A DNA stretch of 64,000 bases from assembly GCA_947444305.1 (NCBI GenBank), contig CANEZP010000008.1, positions 1 to 64,000 of the forward strand. Direction: 5' to 3'. Positions 18,501 through 25,148 of the stretch are shown in pieces; the stretch's first letter is position 1, and each line of letters begins with the position of its first letter. A model generated the notes under the pieces. The model saw nothing but the letters and a program-made list of their open reading frames with translations. It did not search any database and was not told the DNA's origin. This stretch comes from Pseudobdellovibrionaceae bacterium. GTDB taxonomy: Bacteria > Bdellovibrionota > Bdellovibrionia > Bdellovibrionales > UBA1609. The position numbers and the translations under genes are program-made.

Positions 18501-20077
18501 ATAAGGCCTACGGAAGTTACAATACCGTTAGCCAAGCGACCGGTACGACGATGTCCGAAGCGTTCGGGAGCTACAATAAAATTTCGAGTATCGGCACAAT
18601 CACGAATGCGTTTGGCGTATATGCAGAATTGACCGGCGGAGGTAGTTCGATCACCAACGGCTACGGCGTTTACGTCGGGAACATGGCAGGCAATAATAAA
18701 TACTCGCTCTACGCCTCAGATGTTACCGCTCCTTCCTTTCTCGCGGGTAGACTTGGGATCGGCCTTTCCAACCCCGCGCGCGCCCTGCACGTCGCCGGAC
18801 CGATTCGCATCGCCGCCACGAACCTCCCCGGCTCACCGGCCGCGGGCGATATCGCGATTGATTCGGCCGCGGGCAACACACTTAAATTTCACAACGGCTC
18901 AAACTGGCAGACGATCAACACGGGTACGGGCTTCGCGGCTTCGGGCGTGAATACAGATATCACGGCGTTGAACGCGGTGACTTCTATTTCCGCACCGTCT
19001 GCGTTGAGCATCGGAACCTCGTCTAATGACTCGATCACGATCGGCAATGCCTCTACCGGCAACGCGACTTTCGGGAATACCGGTACGGGATCAACCACGA
19101 CGATTCGTGGCGGAACAGGCGGTAACGTCAACGTCACGGGGGGCGCTTTCACGGTCACTTCGGGCGCGGGCATCACGCTTACTCCGGGCACGACCGGCGG
19201 ACTTTCCATCGGCGGCGCAAGCACCGGCACGGCGATCTTCGGTAACACGGGCACGAACGCATTAACGACAATTCAGAGTGGATCAGGCGCGTCGGGTAAA
19301 GCAACCGTCAGCTCTTCCGGCACGGGCGCGGATGCGGTGACCCTCAACTCAACCGGTGGTGGCATCACGTTAAGCGCGCTCTCTGGAACAAACGTCGTGG
19401 GCAGTTTCAAACTTACACCAATGAACACGCCGGCCTCCCCAACCGCCGGCTTGATGTTTATCGATAGCGGCGCAGCTAACGCTTTAAAATATCATAACGG
19501 CTTGGCTTGGCAGTCCGTCGGTACCGGAGACTTTAAGGCCAATGGTACGGTCCCGATGATCGGTTCATTGCAGGTAGTTTCGGGCCCGGCTACCTCACCG
19601 GGATTAACGTTTGTCGGTGACACGAACACCGGCGTTTACTCCCCGGCTGTAGATAACGTTGGGATCAGCACTTCGGGGATTGAGCGTTTGCGGATAACGG
19701 ATACCGGAAATGTGGGCATCGGCACCTCAGCAGTACCTTCGGCTAAGCTTGAGATCAATGGACAGATGCGGACGACCGGGCCTAGTGGCGTAACGTATAA
19801 TAACACTACTACAACTGTCGATTGGAACAACGGGAACATTCAAACAATGAGCGCGAATTGCGGAACTACACAGTTTTCGAACATGCTTGATGGTGGAGTG
19901 TATACACTGGCCGTCACGGACATAGCTATTAATACCTGCACGTTTACTCAGGCCGGGCTAACGTTCTATTTCTCACCTGGAAATGGCTTCCGTAATAATG
20001 GACAGCGAACCATTTACAGTTTTCAACGTATTGGAACTGATGTTTACGTTTCCTGGATACCTGGTTTTGCACTTTGA
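12584..20077 (+). CDS. Giant modular fibre / adhesin (mosaic trimeric fibre type)
   Basis: A 2497-aa secreted protein from TTG 12584; ATG 12614 is an alternative giving a shorter signal peptide. Layout: signal peptide to about 22; a unique N-terminal domain (about 23-170); a phage-fibre-like linker with GGDLSGTYPNPTIAAL near 280; then a long shaft with about 14 copies of an NVGIGTxxPxxxLxV motif. Five or more of these head longer modules of about 121 residues (MRLQP...AGDLAFDS...FHNG..W.TIG.G.GDF...MTG.LR). Near residues 1280-1430 is a YadA-head-like block (NTAIG, NTAMG, NVAVG, NTALG). The final ~110 residues are a distinct tip with two Cys. The organisation resembles the mosaic adhesive trimer fibres of Bdellovibrio. 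It is probably a surface fibre that contacts prey or a surface. Confidence 0.88.
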   Translation: MSSGIGSIALMFIFMGFSAHGAPLLPQNFTVEGRFFDAGNPMNAVVNVRLDVLVQDATYPDCILYSEQHNGVNVTGTAATAGFFALPLGSGTSPVNLLGEFWRVFSNSENLTLLPPTCKNIDLTNKPRLIRISVDKAQDGNYATLSPDTVVTSVPTALVAETLNGKSSADFLQPNDNVATDLSQGSLENVFSSTNYARLKELLSPTAAVGFGGQRLTNLADPTSAQDATTKTYSDTRLAGQTIDLADVAAGFGGGKVLTWDQTAAKWVATAPVTMGAAGGDLSGTYPNPTIAALAIGTSKLADNAVTSTKISTTGIAPNQLVITDNLSGATLKYASCANNEVLKYVTGTGWQCTDVSMLSAVLSVNGKSGVVVLNGADLGLKTASMRDIGLAVGEVPDLDAGGKLATGVIPNFAGDISGAYTSAFVAGLQGRAIADTAPNANEVLRWNATLLRWEPSALVDNVGITALTGDISASGTGSVAAVLSNGVVTTPKMFANPGANRLIATDATTGATLQPFVCSGLNETLRWTAAGWACVDATTLLGGNPVYVGGNSVVADLNIGTSNNYAVNLITNNTSRVTVMTGGNVGIGTSAPARLLEVAGPMRLQPGAMPTTPAAGDLAFDSGLANALRFHNGANWITIGNGNGDFLANGTVAMTGNLRMNGRYVSSDGDNEGLYVDGAGRVGIGNNVPAVALDVTGSVNVGSTVTSGQFIAAQSLTPAVGYGFNNSPTTGLSSSNPGFVEVVSNGTTVVNIDDTLARFNKPLSISSEITQNYLPAGSPPTPANIQVRVTNAAAADNNLVSMRLSTRNATNQDQSAYIGAVSNSGASSYSPTIVFGQSLNPTTYSERMRIAADGSVGIGTSTPTRLLEVGGSIRIQPGLLPVSPSAGDLAFDSGDSNKLKFNNGSIWVSIGSGTGDFMASGSVPMTGELRLIDGAANTPGLTFQSDTDNGLFLPGPDSVALSTGGIERLRVDSLGRVGIGTSTGQYPLQVSTTSVGVVNAVVLTNKSSASAGNGVALGMTSGTAQIGNIAAVNESNSNSYLAFSNRSVTTLQERLRISSNGNVGVGTTDPQRKLQVEGAMRLTPAPLPGTPGAGDLAFDSASANSLKYHNGTAWVTIGSGTGDFMKDGSVAMTGNFRTGGNWISNAGANDGLFVTSTGNVGIGLTNPTTKLDVNGTLNANGPISTGSYVLAKGSGYGFIQESNSHKLITFLNGGSYQFGTETNTPLTLATNNLDRIFISNNGNVGIGTTNPAARLDVNANILVNGVSVGRGTNNVASNLAFGTTALNTATGGENTAIGHATLTNVNTGTANTAMGLNALNGLSVGAQNVAVGRSAMAGMVTGSNNVAVGSYSLASSGLKNYNTALGDSTLFNDTSGERNLALGYQAGFSITTGSQNTIVGTESGSNLTTGSNNILIGRSATTPANDTTGFLNIGNAIYATGMSGSLANPAGNVGIGTTTPLRTLEVAGSIRVQPTVLPASPVVGDIVIDSAAGNSFKYHNGSNWQTVNTGAGDFRSDGTIAMTGALRTIAGTSTTPGFTFSGDTDSGLYAPVADNLGLTTAGGEKVRILANGNVGLGTTSPNARLDVAGQIFTSSGLYANGVALKLGIAGNPYITVLPTGEVGVGMTSPTSAFQAAASGPKTTNYVGHSFTNDATSTLSSLIKTGLDIQSNGTWSGVGAMNVGLNVNVSGATTNYAATFNGGSVGIGTSTPARTLDIYGVMRLRPFTAPVPGAVGDILIDSAASNALRYHNGTQWQTVGTGNGDLRADGSVPMTGALRVIAGSPSSAGLAFVGDTNNGIFSPAADILAVTTSGLERLRVTNQGYVGIGSTAPTGRFQVTESRADTSGDVVSNGTNLEVNFGSASSANFYASRNQALLKGGVNGAQVYGADNFANSESTGNIALLVGSQNSAALASGTAGELFGAKNFARIDNNSTATSTYGAMNTSIRYALGTTTQAFGAYNSVENQDGVTNKAYGSYNTVSQATGTTMSEAFGSYNKISSIGTITNAFGVYAELTGGGSSITNGYGVYVGNMAGNNKYSLYASDVTAPSFLAGRLGIGLSNPARALHVAGPIRIAATNLPGSPAAGDIAIDSAAGNTLKFHNGSNWQTINTGTGFAASGVNTDITALNAVTSISAPSALSIGTSSNDSITIGNASTGNATFGNTGTGSTTTIRGGTGGNVNVTGGAFTVTSGAGITLTPGTTGGLSIGGASTGTAIFGNTGTNALTTIQSGSGASGKATVSSSGTGADAVTLNSTGGGITLSALSGTNVVGSFKLTPMNTPASPTAGLMFIDSGAANALKYHNGLAWQSVGTGDFKANGTVPMIGSLQVVSGPATSPGLTFVGDTNTGVYSPAVDNVGISTSGIERLRITDTGNVGIGTSAVPSAKLEINGQMRTTGPSGVTYNNTTTTVDWNNGNIQTMSANCGTTQFSNMLDGGVYTLAVTDIAINTCTFTQAGLTFYFSPGNGFRNNGQRTIYSFQRIGTDVYVSWIPGFAL
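14336..19730 (+). repeat. Degenerate ~363-bp (121-aa) module array inside the fibre gene
   Basis: Motif starts (GTxGGTATCGGCAC or variants) occur near 14336, 14628, 15150, 15513, 15770, 16065, 16318, 16940, 17304, 17450, 17695, 18058, 18750 and 19711. The pairs 15150/15513, 16940/17304 and 17695/18058 are each separated by ~363 bp and contain the same ordered landmarks (AGD, HNG..W, GxGDF, MTG.LR, DT..G, ERLR). The repeats sit in DNA of ordinary host composition, unlike the 3' tip. Confidence 0.85.
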
Positions 20078-21468
20078 TTAAGTATTTTGCGTTTCTACTA
20101 ATTTACTGCAGTTTAAACGTTGCACACGCGCAGATGGCCGTCGGCTTCTTAAGAACTGCGTGTCCGGCTGGCTACATTCACGTTCCACCACTTGCCCCTT
20201 ACACGACTCGAAATTTTTGCGTTATGAAGTACGAGGCTAAGAACAACGGCAGCGGCGTTGCTACTTCAATCTATTCGGGATTACCGTGGACAAACATACC
20301 GAGGGGTGCTGGGCCGCAGAGTGCCGGCGGTGCTTGGAATAAGTGCCGAAGTCTAGGCTCGAACTTCGATCTTATCTCTAACGACGAATGGCAAACAATT
20401 GCGCGAAACATTGCGGACGTCGGCATAAACTGGAGTGGTGCAGTCGCCTATACTGGCCAAATAAATGTTGGCCATTCTGATAATGTCCCTCCTAGTGAAC
20501 AGGCCGCCGCAATCACAGACGCAACACCGTGTACGAATACAGGAACCGGTTGTGTTAACTCAACGTGGAACAGGCAGTGGCGGACTCACACGCTAAGTAA
20601 CGGCGCGATCATTTGGGATTTTGGCGGTAATGTTTCTGAATGGGTAAGCAATGACCGTTACGAATTGGTCGGAACGGCGGGCCGAGTTCATACCTTAACC
20701 GGTGCCGCGCAAACCTTATTCGGCAACGACACAAATTGCGCGGCCCCTATAAACAGTACTAACCAATATTGTGGTTTTGGTAACGCCGACATTGGTGAGT
20801 GGAACGGCGCCTACATCCGAGGCTCCTCTTTTGCCGATGCATCGACCGGTACGGCAGGCATATTTGCAACCTCCCTCTTGCCTTACACGAGCGAAGCGTT
20901 CATCGGCTTCCGTTGCGTCTATCGTCCTCCGAACGATGATATCTTATGCCCCTCCACCACACCGGGATCGAATTGCATGCCAGGTACGGCCGGCACTACA
21001 CCACAATCTCCGAAGTATCTCGGAGAAATGAATGGTTCACGCTATATGACGACGATGAGCGGATGCGTGAACGCCACTAACTCCGTCTGCAACGGGGGCG
21101 CGGACGCTGTAACCTACCAGTACGCCAATGACCGAGTCCTTAGTTTTAACCAGGCCGTTAGTGTTAATGACGGAGCTTTTAATACAGGGAAAATAATCGA
21201 CACGGCCTTCACCGCTCCTGCGGGCTCGTTTTGTCAGAATCTCATCTGGGGTGGCTATAACGACTGGTTTTTGCCCGCACCTGCCGAAATGGTGCTCTTT
21301 CAAAATAGCTGGCTCGCGCTCAGTATGAATAATTCTAATTATTGGACATCCAGAGAGTCCGCGGCGAACCAAGCGAATTCTGTGGGTATGACAGGCGCCG
21401 CAATTTCAGAAGATAAAGAATCAACAAGATTGGTTCGTTGCGTACGTAAGTACAACTTCAATCCTTAA
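20074..21468 (+). CDS. Secreted FGE-sulfatase-fold plus Lcl/DUF1566-type protein, coupled to the fibre gene
   Basis: A 464-aa protein whose TTG start overlaps the fibre stop (TTGA), so translation is probably coupled. Residues 1-20 form a signal peptide (ending AHAQ). Residues about 25-285 match the formylglycine-generating-enzyme/sulfatase-modifying fold, a C-type lectin topology (FCVMKYEAKN, GGNVSEWVSNDRYE, YIRGSSFAD, FIGFRCVYRP). Residues about 290-460 match the Lcl/DUF1566 fold (GGYNDWFLPAPAEM, YWTSRES, RLVRCVRKY). About a dozen Cys suggest disulfides in an extracytoplasmic protein. These folds often serve binding rather than catalysis. I infer a partner or tip of the fibre. Confidence 0.85.
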   Translation: MIKYFAFLLIYCSLNVAHAQMAVGFLRTACPAGYIHVPPLAPYTTRNFCVMKYEAKNNGSGVATSIYSGLPWTNIPRGAGPQSAGGAWNKCRSLGSNFDLISNDEWQTIARNIADVGINWSGAVAYTGQINVGHSDNVPPSEQAAAITDATPCTNTGTGCVNSTWNRQWRTHTLSNGAIIWDFGGNVSEWVSNDRYELVGTAGRVHTLTGAAQTLFGNDTNCAAPINSTNQYCGFGNADIGEWNGAYIRGSSFADASTGTAGIFATSLLPYTSEAFIGFRCVYRPPNDDILCPSTTPGSNCMPGTAGTTPQSPKYLGEMNGSRYMTTMSGCVNATNSVCNGGADAVTYQYANDRVLSFNQAVSVNDGAFNTGKIIDTAFTAPAGSFCQNLIWGGYNDWFLPAPAEMVLFQNSWLALSMNNSNYWTSRESAANQANSVGMTGAAISEDKESTRLVRCVRKYNFNP

Positions 21469-21609
21469 TTATATTTTCGTGTCTTAGTCTGTGGCCCCGA
21501 ATGAACTTGCTTTTATTCCAGGGCGAACGATGTGCGCGGTTGCGCTAGAGAAGATGCGAGAGAAATCTTAGGAAATCAAAATACAATTCAAACTTAGATC
21601 GGTTTCAGA

Positions 21610-22059
21610 TTACTGGGGGCAAGTGGCGTTACAAGCATTCAAGGTGTCGACTTCGCCGGAAATGCAGTTGGCGCGTTCCGATTGGTAGAAAGTTTCGCAA
21701 GCAACGTTGCCGCCACAAACTGAGGGGTCAAACGTGTTTTGGCAGGTCACTACGTTAGCGTCGTAGTTTTGTTGACATGAAACTTCACATTGATTGGGGC
21801 CCGAGCCTTGATCAAGACACGCGAATTTTTCGGTCTTAGCGGAAACGACGCAGGTCTTTAAGTTGGCAAAGCGAACCGTGGGCTTTTGGAAGAACGAGGT
21901 CACTACGCACTTAATAAGATCGTTGGCGAATTCGCGGCGGCAAAGTTGTTCGGCGGTCGGCACCGGCTTCGGAGTTTTCGTCTTCAGCGTAAAGCCTGCG
22001 AAAGCAGATTGCGAAACGATCATCATCGAAAAGAAGCTAAGTGCGATTTTTGAAAACAT
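21610..22059 (-). CDS. Small Cys-rich secreted protein (paralogue 1)
   Basis: A 149-aa protein. The signal peptide ends near SQSAFA (residue 21). The mature part has about 12 Cys and no recognised domain. Its C-terminal half (ANYDAN/TCQNTFDPSVCGG, then ACETFYQSERANC and VDTLNACNATCPQ) is nearly identical to that of the gene at 22477. The start is supported by GGGG eight bases upstream. It is probably a disulfide-stabilised periplasmic or secreted protein. Function is unknown; the family may be lineage-specific. The 140 bp to the FGE-fold gene show no clear terminator. Confidence 0.85.
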   Translation of the reverse strand: MFSKIALSFFSMMIVSQSAFAGFTLKTKTPKPVPTAEQLCRREFANDLIKCVVTSFFQKPTVRFANLKTCVVSAKTEKFACLDQGSGPNQCEVSCQQNYDANVVTCQNTFDPSVCGGNVACETFYQSERANCISGEVDTLNACNATCPQ

Positions 22060-22476
22060 TCATTTACCCCTGTTGTGTGTTGGACCTTACAGACTACTTT
22101 TGCAAAGGTTCGGCCACCCCTAGACAGGCGCTAAGTCCCTGAATCCGCGTCGGAATATCAATTTAGTGCGTCGAGGATCACGACAAGGTGGTGAAAGGTT
22201 GGCCAGTTTTACGGGAGATTCAATTTTCTAAACAAAAGAACTGAATAGGTAGAAGGTGGCGCCCGCTAAGGTTTGAAGTTCACAGGCGCTGGATGCTCCG
22301 ATGCGTGGCTTCGCGGCGCGGGTGTAGATTGAGCGGGCGATGCGCCGTAGGCGCGCGATGGGTGGCTTGCTCTGAACAAATACCCGAAGGTCTCATGGCA
22401 GGCTTTGCGGAAGTACAAAAGCAAAAGGGCGGATCTCCCCGCCGTTTCAAAACTCAAAATATTGTGAAGTCTTATG
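22060..22476. other. 417-bp intergenic region between the Cys-rich paralogues
   Basis: I see no supportable gene here. The part nearest 22060 should carry the promoter of paralogue 1. The rest includes a GC-rich stretch around 22290-22390 with no clear repeat. Open frames in this interval continue into the opposite strand of paralogue 2 and have no coding support. Confidence 0.6.
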
Positions 22477-22890
22477 TTACTGAGGGCAAGCGGCGTTACA
22501 AGCGTTCAAAGTATCGACTTCGCCCGCTAAGCAATTTGCGCGTTCCGATTGGTAGAAAGCTTCGCAACCCGCGACGCCGCCACATACGGAAGGATCAAAA
22601 GTATTTTGGCAGGTTACCGCGTTTGCATCGTAGTTTGCTTGGCAGGTCGTGGAGCATTGATCCGGTTGTTCACCGCCGCCACCGGCTAAGCATGTGCGTT
22701 TGTCTTCTTTAGCGTCGACCACGCAGGCCTTCAGAGCGTTGGCGCGGAGCTTCGGCTTTACGGTGCGAAGCGATTGGGCGCAGTTCACAACGGTGCTCAC
22801 GAACTCTCTTTGGCATAGACGATCGCCGGCGGCTGCGGGTTGCGAAACGACTAATAAAGAGACGAAGCTGAGAGCAAATTTTGCGAACAT
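22477..22890 (-). CDS. Small Cys-rich secreted protein (paralogue 2)
   Basis: A 137-aa protein from ATG 22890, supported by AAGGGG nine bases upstream. The signal peptide is about residues 1-21 (FALSFVSLLVVSQPAAAG). It is a tandem paralogue of 21610-22059. The two share NYDANxVTCQNTFDPSVCGG, the FYQSERANC block and the VDTLNACNAxCPQ end, while the N-terminal half and loop (AGGGGEQPDQCS) are more diverged. All Cys of the shared half are kept. It is likely exported and disulfide-bonded; function is unknown. Confidence 0.85.
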   Translation of the reverse strand: MFAKFALSFVSLLVVSQPAAAGDRLCQREFVSTVVNCAQSLRTVKPKLRANALKACVVDAKEDKRTCLAGGGGEQPDQCSTTCQANYDANAVTCQNTFDPSVCGGVAGCEAFYQSERANCLAGEVDTLNACNAACPQ

Positions 22891-23035
22891 GTAAGTGGAC
22901 CCCTTGTTTGATGAATACCTTGCAGAATACTTTTGCAAACGCACGGCCACGGGCCCGACAACGCAAGGTCTTGAATTGCGGTAAAACGAATCACTGCATC
23001 ATGTCCACGATACCGACAGGCTGTTGGAATGTTGA

Positions 23036-24046
23036 CTAGTTCAACGGAACCGTTAATTTTCGTAAACAAGAATGGTGATCACATTGATCCACCGTGCAGA
23101 ATCGGAATCTCTCGAGATGAGACGGTCCTTGTAAACGACAGGGCACTTGAATGCGATGCACGCTATTGTTCGTACCCTCGTAGGGAAACCAATCCCCTAC
23201 GCAACCTGGGCCAAAGATAAATTCCGTTTTGAGACCGCACGCGACCGCGATGTGCCCGGGCCCACTGTCGTTGGCCAATGCCGATTGCGCGCGCGAAACG
23301 AGCGTGATGAATTCGCGCAAAGAACCTTTGGCGAACAGCGGGATGTTTAGACGCTTACATTCGTCCACGAGGTTCCATTGCTTGGCTAAGTCCGCGTCGC
23401 ACATGACGAGCGGCTCATATTGACCCGCGGATTTTACGCGTTCGAGCAAGGGTAACCATAGGTCCCGCGGGTAGCGCCGCAGGTGGTGGCTCGCACCGGG
23501 CAAGAAAACGTAGCGGGGTTTGGAGGGGTCGCCCCCGCAGCCGGTGATGCGCGTAGCGACGACGTTCTCGGCCCACTCGCGTTCGGTTGTTTTAATCTCA
23601 ATGTGGGTCGGCATGCGTTTGGGTTCGAAGCCCATGGCCTTTAACACTTCGAGGTCCCGCGCGATCGCGTCGACGAGGGCGCCGGGTTGGTCAAGGCGTT
23701 CGCTTCCGCGTGGAGTGTAGGCCCAACTGTGATGATGCAAAACCAATTTGACCGCACCCGCGAGCCACGCCCACTGGCAAAGACTCTTGGTCGCGTGAAA
23801 AGCCAGCAGCCAATCGAAGCTTTCACTACGTAAACGCCACAATGCTTTCAGCAGCGCGAATTTTGAACCCGCCACGACCGTATGGATTTCATCGACCGCT
23901 TTTGAATTTTCGAGCACGGCGACGTTGATCGGATGGGTCAGCACGTGGATGACGGCGTCGGGATATTGAGCGCGCAAAGAATCGAGCGCCGCGGTCCAGA
24001 TCACCGTGTCGCCGATCGCCCTAAGCTTGATCGCTATTATCTTCAT
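23036..24046 (-). CDS. Glycosyltransferase family 9 (heptosyltransferase-like)
   Basis: A 336-aa cytosolic GT-B-fold protein. The N-terminus KIIAIKLRAIGDTVIWTAAL and the C-terminal donor-binding motif NDSGPGHIAVACGLKTEFIFGP are typical of GT9 enzymes, which transfer heptose from ADP-heptose to LPS core. Length is normal for the family. It is the first gene of its cluster and is followed by Cys-rich paralogue 2. The C-terminal ~45 residues contain an unusual set of Cys and His (CRLQGPSH, CTVDQCDHHSCLRK). It is likely involved in LPS core or another surface glycan; the exact sugar cannot be read from sequence. Confidence 0.88.
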   Translation of the reverse strand: MKIIAIKLRAIGDTVIWTAALDSLRAQYPDAVIHVLTHPINVAVLENSKAVDEIHTVVAGSKFALLKALWRLRSESFDWLLAFHATKSLCQWAWLAGAVKLVLHHHSWAYTPRGSERLDQPGALVDAIARDLEVLKAMGFEPKRMPTHIEIKTTEREWAENVVATRITGCGGDPSKPRYVFLPGASHHLRRYPRDLWLPLLERVKSAGQYEPLVMCDADLAKQWNLVDECKRLNIPLFAKGSLREFITLVSRAQSALANDSGPGHIAVACGLKTEFIFGPGCVGDWFPYEGTNNSVHRIQVPCRLQGPSHLERFRFCTVDQCDHHSCLRKLTVPLN

Positions 24047-24063
24047 GCGTGATCGAGATTAAA

Positions 24064-24639
24064 TCAGTCCCAACGGAAGGTCACGGCGAACGTCGGATAA
24101 ATTACCGCGCGGCTATGCGTGACCTGAGCTAAGGCAGTTTGCCCGGTGATTTCTTCTTTGAAGCTGGCTTTGTAGTAGTTGATCTTAGCGCCCATGAAGA
24201 CGTTTTCCCACATCTGGGGCATGTAGCCCGCTTCAAACTTCAGACTGGTGCCGCGAAGCTCGGTTTCGGCCGCGCCGGCCCCGGCGTACGTTCCCTTACT
24301 GATGAGATTGTACGTGAGCGAAGTCTCCCAAGTGCGTGCCTTATCGAGGTAATACGTTAACTTCGGCCCCATATCGGCAACCTTGAGCGATGTTTCGGTC
24401 GTGGTGGTTTCCGTAAAGCTGTACGAGCCGTAACTCCAACCGAGGACGACGCTGCCTTTTTTAGTAAGCGGAATACCTGCGGTTAAATCAAACATTATCC
24501 GTTTGTACTGGCTCGGCGAGCCTGACCCGTAGGTGAAGTCATCGGTGAAGTAAAAGGCATTCGCGCCGATCACCGGTTTCACCGCGTGCGCACGAAACCC
24601 CGCTCCAACGAAAGCGAGTAGAATAAATAGCTTTTTCAC
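24064..24639 (-). CDS. Small outer-membrane beta-barrel-like protein
   Basis: A 191-aa protein with a signal peptide (residues 1-19, ending FRAHA). Alternating hydrophobic/aromatic strands follow (MFDLTAGIPLTKKGSVVLGW, KLTYYLDKARTWETSLTYNL) with a C-terminal aromatic strand ending TFAVTFRWD. This fits an 8- to 10-stranded outer-membrane barrel. The start overlaps the stop of the upstream DUF4442 gene (ATGA), so translation is probably coupled. I do not recognise a specific family. Confidence 0.8.
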   Translation of the reverse strand: MKKLFILLAFVGAGFRAHAVKPVIGANAFYFTDDFTYGSGSPSQYKRIMFDLTAGIPLTKKGSVVLGWSYGSYSFTETTTTETSLKVADMGPKLTYYLDKARTWETSLTYNLISKGTYAGAGAAETELRGTSLKFEAGYMPQMWENVFMGAKINYYKASFKEEITGQTALAQVTHSRAVIYPTFAVTFRWD

Positions 24640-25145
24640 GTAGGCTCCTTCTGAGATTCCTTCTTAGGATCCTTTTTGCGCACGTAAAGAGTTTTGATCA
24701 CCTTAGCGATGAGCTCGCCCTTGCTATCGTGAACAAGTACTTCTTTATCGAAAAGGTACTTCTGCCCGCCCGCCGTTTTCTCGCGAATCTCTTGGATCTC
24801 TGCTTCCGTGTAGCGAAACTCGGCGATTAAGCGTCTTAACCCCGGCTTCAAGAAATCTATTTTCGCGGCCCTGTCCCACACGATGTAATCGCGCCCGAGG
24901 TTTTGCATCAGCATCATCATGTAAAACGGATCGGTCATCGCGTAAATCGAGCCGCCGAAATGGCTGCCCACGTAGTTGCGGTTGTAAGCGTGCAAAGGTA
25001 GTTCGACGCGCATGTAACGGAAGTCAGCGTCGACCTTCTTGATCTTTATCCCCGCCCCTAAGAAAGGTACGTAGAGGTTGCCCAGCACGCGCAAGATATT
25101 CGGCGCAAAGGTCGGGCTAAACTTCCTAAGCAAGGGCGCGAACAT
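24636..25145 (-). CDS. DUF4442-type hotdog-fold protein
   Basis: A 169-aa protein resembling the DUF4442/YiiD-C hotdog fold, related to acyl-CoA thioesterases. It has the landmark sequence NRNYVGSHFGGSIYAMTDPF (the Asn/His-containing helix start of hotdog proteins), followed by RAAKIDFLKPGLRRL. No signal peptide is seen. It sits between a barrel protein gene (4-bp overlap) and a lipoprotein gene (3-bp gap), so the three form an operon. Substrate and actual activity are unknown. Confidence 0.82.
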   Translation of the reverse strand: MFAPLLRKFSPTFAPNILRVLGNLYVPFLGAGIKIKKVDADFRYMRVELPLHAYNRNYVGSHFGGSIYAMTDPFYMMMLMQNLGRDYIVWDRAAKIDFLKPGLRRLIAEFRYTEAEIQEIREKTAGGQKYLFDKEVLVHDSKGELIAKVIKTLYVRKKDPKKESQKEPT

Positions 25146-25148
25146 GGT

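Noticed and set aside
20074-21468. Diversity-generating retroelement targeting the FGE-fold gene
   Set aside because: FGE/C-type-lectin proteins are classic targets, but no reverse transcriptase, template repeat or Avd-like gene is visible in the window.
12584-21468. Prophage tail module
   Set aside because: Fibre motifs resemble phage tail fibres, but there are no capsid, terminase, baseplate or integrase genes. The neighbours are cellular, and both proteins carry Sec signal peptides.
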